From: Candidatus Chloroploca sp. Khr17
GTDB lineage: Bacteria; Chloroflexota; Chloroflexia; Chloroflexales; Chloroflexaceae
Assembly: GCF_004138165.1 (NCBI RefSeq)
Contig: NZ_RYFF01000002.1
Coordinates: 62,001-126,000, forward strand
Length of the DNA: 64,000 nt
Reading direction: 5' to 3'
Every line of letters starts with the position of its first letter. Position 1 is the first letter of the stretch. Under the pieces are notes generated by a model. That model was not told the origin of the DNA. It made no database searches and was given only the letters and a program-made list of their open reading frames with translations. Position numbers and translations under genes: made by a program. Of this stretch, positions 1-7,704 are shown piece after piece.

Positions 1-1
1 G

Positions 2-772
2 GCGGCCCCGCGTGAGGCGTTGTCTCTTGCCGATCGCTTGATCTTCCCCGCCGCAGCGACGGCAGCCCTCTATCGCGGGTTTACTTCACGTCAACTTCCC
101 ACGCCGCTGCCGTATGGAGTGCCTGATCTTCCCTTTGAGCCTGACCGGCCTCGCGATCCTGAAGAACCGCTGATGGTGCTGGTGATCGCCAGTATGGAGA
201 CCCGCAAAGGCCAGGATCTCGTTGTCAAAGCCTTCCAGCAGTTGCCCCCGGCGGTGCGTGCCCAGTTTGAACTCTATTTCATCGGTGGTATTCACGATCC
301 ACACTATTATCGCCAGGTACGCGCCGATCTCGCGGCTGAACCAAATGTCTATTTTATCGGGTTGCTCAACCGCGATCAGACCCTGACCTATCTGCGCCAG
401 GCCGATATCTTTGTTCTGCCTTCGCGTGACGAGGTGTTGCCTGTCTCGATCCTTGAGGCGATGGCCTGTGGCAAGGCGATGGTCGTGACCGATGTTGGTG
501 GTGTGACCGAAGCAGTGCGCCATGAACAAGAAGGCCTTGTTGTACCGCCTGATGATGCGGGTCAATTGGCTGCGAGTCTGGCTCGCTTGATCAGTGCGCC
601 CGAGCTCCGTCAACGCCTCGGTCGTGCCGCGCGTGTGCGCTACGAAGAGCGTTTTACCGCTGCGACCTTTGCGCAAGCGATGGGGGCGCTTGTGCGTGAT
701 CTTCTACCCCCTGAACGTGCGTTGCCCGCTGGTCACGATGCTGATGCAGAGCCTCAGCTACCCCAGGAGTAA
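2..772 (+). CDS. Glycosyltransferase family 4 (5' end outside window)
   Basis: C-terminal part of a GT-B fold retaining glycosyltransferase that adds a sugar from a nucleotide-sugar donor to a surface glycan or lipid. The frame is open from base 2, so the true start lies upstream; the TTG at 20 is only the first internal start-like codon. Visible are the beginning of the donor-binding lobe (LVIASMETRKGQDLVVKAF), the segment YFIGLLNRDQTLTYLRQADI, and the EX7E nucleotide-sugar motif in LPVSILEAMACG, then GLVVPPDD. The TAA at 770-772 is one base before the next ATG, so the two genes are co-transcribed. Family assignment is firm; donor and acceptor cannot be read. Confidence 0.88.
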   Translation, partial: AAPREALSLADRLIFPAAATAALYRGFTSRQLPTPLPYGVPDLPFEPDRPRDPEEPLMVLVIASMETRKGQDLVVKAFQQLPPAVRAQFELYFIGGIHDPHYYRQVRADLAAEPNVYFIGLLNRDQTLTYLRQADIFVLPSRDEVLPVSILEAMACGKAMVVTDVGGVTEAVRHEQEGLVVPPDDAGQLAASLARLISAPELRQRLGRAARVRYEERFTAATFAQAMGALVRDLLPPERALPAGHDADAEPQLPQE

Positions 773-773
773 T

Positions 774-2207
774 ATGACACGTGTTTTGATGGTGAGTACC
801 GATGTGGTCGGTCCATCAATGGCGGGGCCAGGTATTCGTGCGCTCGAATTGGCGCGCGTGCTCGCACGTACACACGAGGTGACCCTTGCGATCCCCGAGG
901 GCAGTAGGCCTTCGTCGCTGCCCTATGCGGTTGTTGCGTATCAGCCAGGCCGTGCGGGCGATCTTGCCGCTGCGGTCGCTGACACCGAGGTGATTGTTGG
1001 GCAGGGCTTTGTCTTTTCGCGCCATCCTGAATTGTTGGCTGCCTCACAACCGATTGCCATCGACCTTTACGATCCTCAGATCCTCGAGAGTCTGCATCTA
1101 GTGCGCCAAGTCGATCCGGTGACGGCGGCGATTGAGGCGCAGGGCTTTGTCGCTCGTACCAGGGCGCAACTCGAGCGGGGGGACTTCTTTTTTTGTGCGA
1201 CTGCGGTGCAACGCGATTATTGGCTTGGGGCTTTGAGTGTGCTTGGTCGTATGACGCCAACGCTGGTGGCTGAGGCTGATGATGATCTGCGCAGTTTGAT
1301 CGATCTTGTGCCGAGTGGCCTCGATCCTCAACCGCCACGTCGGGATCAGCCTGTTCTGCGTGGGGTGCATCCGGCGATTCCCGAGGATGCGTTTCTCTTG
1401 ATCTGGGCCGGTGGTCTCTGGGATTGGTTCGATCCGCAGCTTGTCGTACGTGCCGTTGCGCAACTCCGTGAGACGTGTCCACAACTCAGGCTCTGCTTCT
1501 TTGCCGGGGCTCGCCCTAATCCTGATGGCCCACCGATTGTGACGCCCGAGGGTCTGGCTGTGCGCGAATTGGCCGCGCACCTTGGGGTGCTCAACGAGAC
1601 GGTGATCATGCTTGATACCTGGGTGCCCTATGCCGAACGCGGTCGTTATCTCAGCGAAGCTGATGTTGGCGTCTCGGCGCATATGCCTGGGATCGAGACC
1701 CACTTTGCCTTTCGCACCCGTCTGCTCGATTATCTCTGGGCGCGTCTGCCGATCGTCTGTTCGCTGGGTGATAGTCTGGGGGAGCAGATCGCGCAGGCGG
1801 GGGGCGCGATCTGTGTTGCGCCCTACGATCTTGATGGCTGGTGCGCGGCCCTTCACCAACTCTATCACGATCGCGCGCAATGCAGGGCTATGGCTGCGTC
1901 AAGCGATGGCGTGGCTTGTACGTTCACCTGGGACGCGGTTGCTCAACCGCTGGTAGCTTTTTGTGATGCACCGCGTCGCACGGCACCCGATCATGGTGCA
2001 ACCGAACGCCCGGCCCCAGTCGGGCTTGATCCGCAAGTGCTCGTGGCGAAACAAGCACAACTCGTCGCGCTTGATCACTATGCGCGGCAACTTGACGCCG
2101 CCTTGAACCAGAAAAATCAGCATATTGCCCACCTTGAACGCCATATCGAGCGGATCGAGATGGGCCGTGTGATGCGCTTGCTCAAGTTGCTGACCCGACA
2201 GCGGTAG
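774..2207 (+). CDS. Glycosyltransferase family 4-like protein with C-terminal coiled coil
   Basis: Predicted 477-residue GT-B glycosyltransferase. I chose ATG 774: AGGAG lies at 765-769, and it follows the previous stop by one base. The longer frame from 594 overlaps the upstream gene. The N-terminus (VLMVSTDVVGPSMAGPGIRA) carries the glycine loop of a GT4 acceptor lobe. IWAGGLWDWFDPQ starts the donor lobe, and DVGVSAHMPGIETHFAFRTR lies where EX7E normally sits, so the catalytic motif is degenerate. The last ~55 residues form a helical coiled coil ending in GRVMRLL. It is closely similar to the product of 2394-3968, so the two look like tandem paralogs. Substrate unknown. Confidence 0.85.
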   Translation: MTRVLMVSTDVVGPSMAGPGIRALELARVLARTHEVTLAIPEGSRPSSLPYAVVAYQPGRAGDLAAAVADTEVIVGQGFVFSRHPELLAASQPIAIDLYDPQILESLHLVRQVDPVTAAIEAQGFVARTRAQLERGDFFFCATAVQRDYWLGALSVLGRMTPTLVAEADDDLRSLIDLVPSGLDPQPPRRDQPVLRGVHPAIPEDAFLLIWAGGLWDWFDPQLVVRAVAQLRETCPQLRLCFFAGARPNPDGPPIVTPEGLAVRELAAHLGVLNETVIMLDTWVPYAERGRYLSEADVGVSAHMPGIETHFAFRTRLLDYLWARLPIVCSLGDSLGEQIAQAGGAICVAPYDLDGWCAALHQLYHDRAQCRAMAASSDGVACTFTWDAVAQPLVAFCDAPRRTAPDHGATERPAPVGLDPQVLVAKQAQLVALDHYARQLDAALNQKNQHIAHLERHIERIEMGRVMRLLKLLTRQR

Positions 2208-2230
2208 CCCCTCTGTCTGCTATGACGTAT

Positions 2231-2335
2231 CTGTTCAGACTTGGGGTAAAGCACCATCCTGGGAGCGCGGGTGGCTCGCCCGCGCTGGTCTCGATGCGGG
2301 TGAGCCGCCCGCGCTCCCAGGAGAAGTGTGAACAG
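2231..2335. repeat. Nested inverted-repeat element (MITE/REP-like)
   Basis: Outer arms CTGTTCAGACTT (2231-2242) and its near-complement (2324-2335, 11 of 12) enclose a second palindrome with 24-base arms at 2258-2281 and 2298-2321 (22 of 24 paired). The inner arm reads CCTGGGAGCGCGGG then GGCTCGCCC. The 56517-56650 element has the same nested plan and a related inner arm. No coding capacity. It fills the gap between the paralogous glycosyltransferases and may also end transcription from the upstream gene. Confidence 0.75.
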
Positions 2336-2393
2336 GTACGCTATGACCTCGATTTAATGTGGCTCTCGAAGCGATTAGCCTGACCTTGCCAAT

Positions 2394-3968
2394 ATGATGC
2401 AGTTGTTGATGTTGAGCCACGATGTTGTAGGATCGCGCATGGCCGGGCCGGGTATCCGCGCCTGGGAGCTTGCCTGTGCCCTGGCAGGCCACGTGCCAAC
2501 AACCCTCGTTGCGCCTAATCAGATCGATTTGCCCCCACCGCCTGGTTTGCAACTCGGTTCCTATACACCGGGTGAGCCAGCTAGTTTTGCCCCCTGGTTT
2601 GCTGGTGCAACGGTTGTGTTGCTCAATGGGCATCTGCTTGAGGCGCATCCTGAACTGGCTGAGCTTGATGTGCCTTTGCTCATCGATCTCTATGATCCCA
2701 CCATGCTCGAAAATCTTGAACTCTTCCGCACTGCCTCAGCGGCGGAACGCTCATTGCGCCACCAGCGTGATGTGGCGCTTTTCCAGCGTCAGTTAGCCAC
2801 CGGGGATTGTTTTCTCTGCGCCACTGAGCGTCAGCGGGATCTCTATATCGGTGCTTTGCTTCTCGCTGGCCGGGTGACGCCCACCTTGACTGACCACGAT
2901 CCCGATCTTCGTCGCCTCATTGATGTGGTGCCGTTTGGCCTCCCTGCGGCTGCTCCTGTTCGCCAGGGGCCAGGGTTGCGCGGTGTGGTGCCTGGTATTG
3001 GCCCGGATGATCTGCTGGTGCTCTGGAGTGGCGGCCTGTGGGATTGGATGGATCCGCAGACGCTGGTAGCGGCAATGCCGGCGGTTGCCGAGGCGTTGCC
3101 TCAGGTGCGGCTGGTCTTTCTGGCGGGGCGGCACCCTGGACATGCGCTGCCAATGCAGGCAGGGGCGCAGGCACGTACGCTTGCGGCTCGCCTTGGGTTG
3201 CTTGATCGCCACGTCTTTTTCTATGACGAATGGCTGCCCTATGCCCAACGCGCCGATCTGTTGCTTGAGGCGGATCTCTTTGTTTCGTTGCATCGTGACC
3301 ACCTCGAGACCCGCTATGCGGCGGTGCGTTCGCGGGTGCTTGATCATTTCTGGGTGGGCCGCCCGAGTCTCTTGAGCGACGGCGATCCAGCGGCCGAATT
3401 GATCCGTGCCGAAGGCGTTGGCTTGGTTGTTCCTCCTGAAGATCCGACTGCTGTGAGTGCGGCCCTTGTGCAGTTACTTGAGGATGCTGAGTTGCGGTCA
3501 CAACAGGCGATTCGGGCGCACGCCCTGGCATCACGGTTGCAATGGGCGCACCTGATTGAGCCAATCCTGCGTTTTGTCCGTGAGCCTGTGCGTACCCGAA
3601 CTCTTGTTCCTCTTCTCCGTGAGCCGGTACGCCCAACGGCGGCTTCGCCAGTTGCGCAACGCAATGAAGCCGTGCGTTTGCTGGAAGAACGTTGGCATCA
3701 GTTGCAGCAACCTGCCCCTGGCACGCCCTTCCTGGCGCACCTTGGCAGACGCCTGGCGCATCTGCTCGTGCGCCCCGTCATGCCGCTGCTTGCAGCGCAT
3801 ATTCAGGTTGTCTATGCCCAGGCCGAAGTAACTGATCATCTGGCTCGGGTTGGCAAAACCCAGATCGAAGCCTTTGCGATGCAACTCCAGGGCCTCGAGG
3901 ATGCTGTCTTGCGCTTGGAGGCGTTGCAACGCGGGGAGGTTCCACCTCCCCCCACCAGTAAGGAGTAA
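2394..3968 (+). CDS. Glycosyltransferase family 4-like protein with helical C-terminal tail
   Basis: 524-residue paralog of the preceding gene: MLSHDVVGSRMAGPGIRAWE at the N-terminus, VLWSGGLWDWMDPQTLVAA at the start of the donor lobe, and LFVSLHRDHLETRYAAVRSR in the donor-site region. Tandem ATG codons occur at 2394 and 2397, with no strong Shine-Dalgarno. After the catalytic part (to ~residue 400) comes a ~120-residue helical tail (RLAHLLVRPVMPLLAAHIQV and a coiled coil) resembling the free-standing protein at 6145-6543. A GT2 gene follows after 5 bases. The acceptor is probably a surface polysaccharide, inferred from neighbours only. Confidence 0.83.
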   Translation: MMQLLMLSHDVVGSRMAGPGIRAWELACALAGHVPTTLVAPNQIDLPPPPGLQLGSYTPGEPASFAPWFAGATVVLLNGHLLEAHPELAELDVPLLIDLYDPTMLENLELFRTASAAERSLRHQRDVALFQRQLATGDCFLCATERQRDLYIGALLLAGRVTPTLTDHDPDLRRLIDVVPFGLPAAAPVRQGPGLRGVVPGIGPDDLLVLWSGGLWDWMDPQTLVAAMPAVAEALPQVRLVFLAGRHPGHALPMQAGAQARTLAARLGLLDRHVFFYDEWLPYAQRADLLLEADLFVSLHRDHLETRYAAVRSRVLDHFWVGRPSLLSDGDPAAELIRAEGVGLVVPPEDPTAVSAALVQLLEDAELRSQQAIRAHALASRLQWAHLIEPILRFVREPVRTRTLVPLLREPVRPTAASPVAQRNEAVRLLEERWHQLQQPAPGTPFLAHLGRRLAHLLVRPVMPLLAAHIQVVYAQAEVTDHLARVGKTQIEAFAMQLQGLEDAVLRLEALQRGEVPPPPTSKE

Positions 3969-3973
3969 CGCCG

Positions 3974-4972
3974 GTGCGGGTGGCTGTTGTGGTCTTGAGT
4001 TGGAATGCTGCCGATGCTCTGTGCGCCTGCCTTGCCGCTCTGTTGCGCCAGCAGCGCCCTGCCGACAAGCTTCTGGTGGTGGATAATGCCTCTGCCGATG
4101 CGAGCGTCGCTCGGGTTGCCGCCGCCTTCCCCGAAGTCGAAATCCTGACGAATCCACACAATCTTGGCTTTGCCGGAGGGATGAACGTGGGCCTGCGCTC
4201 CTTGCTCGCCGCCTCGCCCCCGTTTGACATTGCTGTCCTGCTCAACCAGGATACCCTGGTTGATCCAGGCTGGCTGGCCGGTTTGTTGGCTCCCCTCGAT
4301 GAGCCTCAGGTTGCAGCCGTTGGCAGCAAGATTCGCTACCCTGACGGACGCCTGCAGCATGCCGGGGCGCTGCTGGAGTGGCCGTTGGGCTTGGTACGCC
4401 ATGTTGGGTGGGGCGAGCCTGATCAGGGCCAGTATGAGTTGCCTCGTGACTATGAGGTGCTGACCGGGGCGGCGCTGGCGTTGCGCCTGGCAGCGCTCGT
4501 TGACGTTGGTCTCTTTGATGAAGGCTTCTGGCCCGCGTACTACGAGGATGTCGATCTCTGCTGGCGGCTCGCCCGCGCTGGCTACCGGCTGGTGTATGCC
4601 TCGGCGGCGACGCTCGCCCATCAAGAGTCACACTCGACACGCGACGAAGTCACCCGCATGACCTACTATCACCGCGGTCGCCTACGATACCTCTTCAAAC
4701 ACCTCACGGTCGATCAGTTAACCAGAAGCTTTCTGCCTGCCGAAACAACCTACCTGGCGACCAGGCTTGCCTCACCCGAAGCGCGTGCCCTTCGGCGAGC
4801 ATATGCTGACACCCGTGACACGGTGCATGAACTCTGTGAGGCGCGTGCCTTCTTCCATCCAGATGAGCCTGGTGTGAGCACGCATCTGCAACATATCCTT
4901 GCTCATGTGCAACAGACCATCGCCCAGGCTTACGTTCGCCAGGCCCACGATGTTGCTGCAGCCTTAGGTTAA
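3974..4972 (+). CDS. Glycosyltransferase family 2, rhamnosyltransferase (WbbL)-like
   Basis: 332-residue inverting GT-A glycosyltransferase. GTG 3974 is chosen because AGGAG at 3961-3965 is well spaced and the next upstream gene ends at 3968. Motifs in order: VVVLSWNAADAL near residue 5, LVVDNASADASV, NPHNLGFAGGMNVGL, the metal-site region LLNQDTLVDP (~residue 88-97), and YYEDVDLCWRLARAGYR. This pattern is typical of rhamnosyl/dTDP-sugar transferases that build O-antigen-like chains. The last ~80 residues are helical and unassigned. It belongs to the same + strand transcription unit as the three preceding transferases. Confidence 0.88.
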   Translation: MRVAVVVLSWNAADALCACLAALLRQQRPADKLLVVDNASADASVARVAAAFPEVEILTNPHNLGFAGGMNVGLRSLLAASPPFDIAVLLNQDTLVDPGWLAGLLAPLDEPQVAAVGSKIRYPDGRLQHAGALLEWPLGLVRHVGWGEPDQGQYELPRDYEVLTGAALALRLAALVDVGLFDEGFWPAYYEDVDLCWRLARAGYRLVYASAATLAHQESHSTRDEVTRMTYYHRGRLRYLFKHLTVDQLTRSFLPAETTYLATRLASPEARALRRAYADTRDTVHELCEARAFFHPDEPGVSTHLQHILAHVQQTIAQAYVRQAHDVAAALG

Positions 4973-4985
4973 GCCTGGGCTGTGA

Positions 4986-5909
4986 TTAAATGACGCGTAA
5001 AATCATAATAAATTCAAGCTCGTTTTTGAGCGTCATTTCAATATCAAATGGCAATGTAAAGTCGCGCCTTAAAATTACCAGAAGCTCAAGCAATTCAAAT
5101 TGCGTCCAGGCGTGATAGTGGATGCTGTAATCTATATCCAACAGAAAAGTGACGTGTTGGGCAATCGCTTCTTCCCCTTCGACTTTATGGACAAATTGAG
5201 TCCACTCTTCAAAATGTTGATGCTTTGACCAGGCCGATCCTTCGGCATGATCACGCAACAGATGTTCAATGCTGGTTGACGGGCGCTCATGGTCAAAGGT
5301 AAAGCGTTTATCGGGAACAGCCAGGTAGAGGAAGCCTCCGCGCTTCAAGACACGTAACAGATTTTTGATCGTGCCAATGGGATCCTCGCAATGTTCAAGG
5401 AAATGATTGGCAATCACAAAATCTTGCGACTCACTGGCAATGGTTGTTAATGTTTCACCGTTGTCAATAATGTCTGGTTCAACCAGATCTAAATGTGCCA
5501 GTTCAGCGTAGTGTGTACGCAAATCGGCGACTGACATCCGATCAACATATTTGACATGGGCTGTGGGTGGAACTCGTAACGGTTGATTGAGTGCCCCGAT
5601 CTCAAGTCCTTCACCGTGGAGGTACCGCGATGCGGCGAGCCAACGCCCTATCTCGAAAGGTGTGGTAGGCACAGACTCGCTGGGAGGGACTTCTTCGCTG
5701 GGAGGGACTTCTTCGCTGGGAGGGACTTCTTCGCTGGGAGGGACTTCTTCGCTGGATAGGGGCGGTTCGGCACTTGAAACGGTGCTTGAGAGAACCGGGG
5801 GTGGTATCAAAAGGGCACCTGATGGAACCGGCATCGCAACAGGCTCAACTCCTGCTAGCGCACGGAAGCTTGCACGGAGGCGTTTTTTGACTCCATTCAA
5901 TCCTGACAT
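4986..5909 (-). CDS. SAM-dependent methyltransferase with N-terminal SEEVPP repeat
   Basis: 307 residues. The N-terminal ~80 residues are a Pro/Ser-rich linker with four copies of a six-residue SEEVPP unit (about residues 53-77), encoded by an 18-bp minisatellite. Behind it is a Rossmann methyltransferase: GLEIGALNQPL (SAM motif I), VEPDIIDNGETL, FVIANHFLEHCEDPI (motif IV with EH pair), and LRVLKRGGFLYLAVPD. Proteins of this kind often methylate sugars or lipids in surface-glycan clusters, which suits the neighbours. It is convergent with the GT2 gene at 4972, with only 13 bases between. Substrate unknown. Confidence 0.83.
   Translation of the reverse strand: MSGLNGVKKRLRASFRALAGVEPVAMPVPSGALLIPPPVLSSTVSSAEPPLSSEEVPPSEEVPPSEEVPPSEEVPPSESVPTTPFEIGRWLAASRYLHGEGLEIGALNQPLRVPPTAHVKYVDRMSVADLRTHYAELAHLDLVEPDIIDNGETLTTIASESQDFVIANHFLEHCEDPIGTIKNLLRVLKRGGFLYLAVPDKRFTFDHERPSTSIEHLLRDHAEGSAWSKHQHFEEWTQFVHKVEGEEAIAQHVTFLLDIDYSIHYHAWTQFELLELLVILRRDFTLPFDIEMTLKNELEFIMILRVI
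5678..5755. repeat. In-frame 18-bp minisatellite (4 full copies)
   Basis: Unit CGCTGGGAGGGACTTCTT repeats identically at 5678-5695, 5696-5713, 5714-5731 and 5732-5749, then six more bases. The copies are exact and lie wholly inside the methyltransferase gene. A gain or loss of one unit would change the protein by six residues without a frameshift. Confidence 0.95.
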
Positions 5910-6053
5910 AAGATCCGCTTCCTCCAGGTTATATTACTCAGAAAATTATAGCCCCCATTGCGTGTCAATAGCACGCTCTTATTGATGAAACGAGGATAGC
6001 GTAAGTATACCACATTGCACTTTCATTGGCTCTTTGCTAGACGCCTCAGCAGC

Positions 6054-6081
6054 TTTACAAGGCTGCAAGGACTGTTATAGT
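6054..6081 (+). promoter_or_regulatory. Candidate sigma-70-type promoter for 6145-7616
   Basis: TTTACA (6054-6059), 16-base spacer, TATAGT (6076-6081), in the 235-bp divergent gap. A GCGTTAAG-like direct repeat lies between this site and the start codon at 6145. Confidence 0.5.
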
Positions 6082-6144
6082 ATAGCAGGTACGACGTTAA
6101 GGCGTTAAGGCCACACTCTTCATAACCAGGGCCGAGGAGATGTT

Positions 6145-6543
6145 GTGACGAAGAAGTTTGACCCCCAACCTCTGTTTGTTGTCCCTGATACCCAGAACGA
6201 ACCCCTGCTCGTCGCTGTTGAACGTGCTTTGCACGCTGATCACCCTGCGCTCGCGTCCTTGCCAACGCTGACTGAGCTCGCGCTGCGCGATCCGTTTCTT
6301 GCCCGTGAACTGGTGGCCCTGCGCGAGCAGTGCGAGCTTCGCCCGCCTCCCGCGCACGGTTTTGTTGCTCGCCTCCGCACGCGTCTGGCCTGGTGGTTGC
6401 TTGGCCCCGAGTTGGCCCAGACGAGTGCGTTCCATGCTTCGCTGGTGCGCGTTGTTGATAGCCTGACGGCCCATCTGGATGAAGAACGGGCCGCTCGGGC
6501 GCGCCTCGAGGCGCGTGTACAAGCATTGGAGCGTGAGGCGTGA
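6145..6543 (+). CDS. Small helical/coiled-coil protein of glycosyltransferase cluster
   Basis: 132 residues starting at GTG 6145, with GAGGAG at 6134-6139. I do not recognise a named family. Residues ~65-132 (RLRTRLAWWLLGPELAQTSA onward) are a membrane-proximal helix followed by a coiled coil. They resemble the C-terminal tail of the glycosyltransferase at 2394-3968 in order and in the R-L-A-x-L-L pattern. It overlaps the next glycosyltransferase by four bases (GTGA), so translation is coupled. It may be a detached accessory or membrane-association module for a glycosyltransferase, which is inference only. Confidence 0.7.
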   Translation: MTKKFDPQPLFVVPDTQNEPLLVAVERALHADHPALASLPTLTELALRDPFLARELVALREQCELRPPPAHGFVARLRTRLAWWLLGPELAQTSAFHASLVRVVDSLTAHLDEERAARARLEARVQALEREA

Positions 6544-7616
6544 CCGAATTTGTCTGGCATTCGTCGTTTACGTCACTCACCGGCTATAGTGGCTCGTCCC
6601 GGGCGCTTGTCCTTGCGCTGCGCGACCAGGGGCGTGCTGTGCGCCCGCTCTATCTCTTCGACTCAGATGACCGTGAGGCCACCCTCTTTGGGGTCGGCGA
6701 TCCGCAGATCGCTGCGTTGCAAGCGTTGCCCCTGCGCCTCGATGTGCCCCAGGTGGTCTATGGTCGCGGCGATCTCTTTGCCAAGAATAGTGGTCGTTAT
6801 CGCCTTGGTTTTACGATGCTTGAGGTTGATCGGTTGCCGTCAACCTGGGTAGCCCAGGCCAATCTGATGGACGAGGTCTGGACGCCGACGGCGTGGGGGG
6901 CGGCGATGTTCCGTGCGAGTGGCGTGACGCGCCCGGTACATGTAGTGCCGCTCGGCGTCGATCTGGCGACGTTTCGCCCCGCGCCTGCGCGTGAACGTCT
7001 TGCTGAGCGTACAATCTTTCTTTCCGTCTTCGAGTGGGGCCGGCGCAAGGGGTGGGATTTGCTCTTGTCGGCCTATCGGGCGGCCTTTCGCCCTGATGAT
7101 CCGGTGCTTTTGCTGCTGAAACTTGACTGCCGCACGCCTGCGACCAATCCCCTCCGTGAGTTACACGCTGCCTTGCCCGCGCCCGCACCGCCTGTAGGCA
7201 TCCTCTACAACCGTGCGCTGACTGCGCCGCAACTGGCTGAACTCTATCAGAGTGTCGATTGCTTTGTGCTGCCGAGTCGCGGCGAGGGCTGGTGTATGCC
7301 CGCCCTTGAAGCAATGGCGTGCGGTGTGCCTGCGATCGTCACGGACTGGAGCGGGCCAACCGCTTTTCTCACGGAAGCCTGTGGCTATCCGCTCGCCGTG
7401 CGTCGCATGGTGCCCGCCGATCTGCACGAGCCACTCTACCGTGGCGCGCAGTGGGCCGAGCCTGACCATGACCACCTAGTGGCCCTCCTGCGCCACGTCC
7501 ATCTGCATCGCGACGAAGCCCGCGCCCGTGGTCAGGCCGCCGTGCTTGAGGCGCAACGCTGGAGTTGGGCGGCAGCCGCAGACGTGATCACGCAGCGCCT
7601 TGCTGCGCTTACGTGA
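6540..7616 (+). CDS. Glycosyltransferase family 4
   Basis: 358-residue GT-B transferase. The GTG start at 6540 overlaps the previous stop. N-terminal lobe SSFTSLTGYSGSSRALVLAL; the hinge VPLGVDLATFRP; donor lobe with a canonical EX7E in SRGEGWCMPALEAMACG (about residues 246-262), then VPAIVTDWSGP. The sequence around LGFTMLEVDRLPSTWV is typical of cyanobacterial and Chloroflexota members that act on exported glycans. It is the last gene of the + strand glycan block and is followed by the 7631-7686 hairpin. Confidence 0.87.
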   Translation: MTEFVWHSSFTSLTGYSGSSRALVLALRDQGRAVRPLYLFDSDDREATLFGVGDPQIAALQALPLRLDVPQVVYGRGDLFAKNSGRYRLGFTMLEVDRLPSTWVAQANLMDEVWTPTAWGAAMFRASGVTRPVHVVPLGVDLATFRPAPARERLAERTIFLSVFEWGRRKGWDLLLSAYRAAFRPDDPVLLLLKLDCRTPATNPLRELHAALPAPAPPVGILYNRALTAPQLAELYQSVDCFVLPSRGEGWCMPALEAMACGVPAIVTDWSGPTAFLTEACGYPLAVRRMVPADLHEPLYRGAQWAEPDHDHLVALLRHVHLHRDEARARGQAAVLEAQRWSWAAAADVITQRLAALT

Positions 7617-7630
7617 CTGAGATGACCAAT

Positions 7631-7686
7631 CCTATCGCTCCAACCCGAAGGCCAGCTTTTGCTGGCCTTCGGGTTGGAGCGATAGG
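7631..7686. terminator. Perfect 26-bp palindrome between convergent genes
   Basis: Arms 7631-7656 and 7661-7686 pair perfectly around a TTTT loop, with apex GGCCAGC/GCTGGCC. Placed between a + gene ending at 7616 and a - gene ending at 7705, it could end transcription both ways, although no U-tract follows on either strand. Confidence 0.75.
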
Positions 7687-7704
7687 AATTGAACGTGCTG
7701 CTCG

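Noticed and set aside
594-773. Extended N-terminus for the second glycosyltransferase
   Set aside because: The extension overlaps the end of the first gene in another frame and has no family homology; ATG 774 has an SD and starts the conserved fold.
1098-1880. - strand frame inside the first GT4 paralog
   Set aside because: Antisense shadow in high-GC coding sequence; no start signal and unlikely composition.
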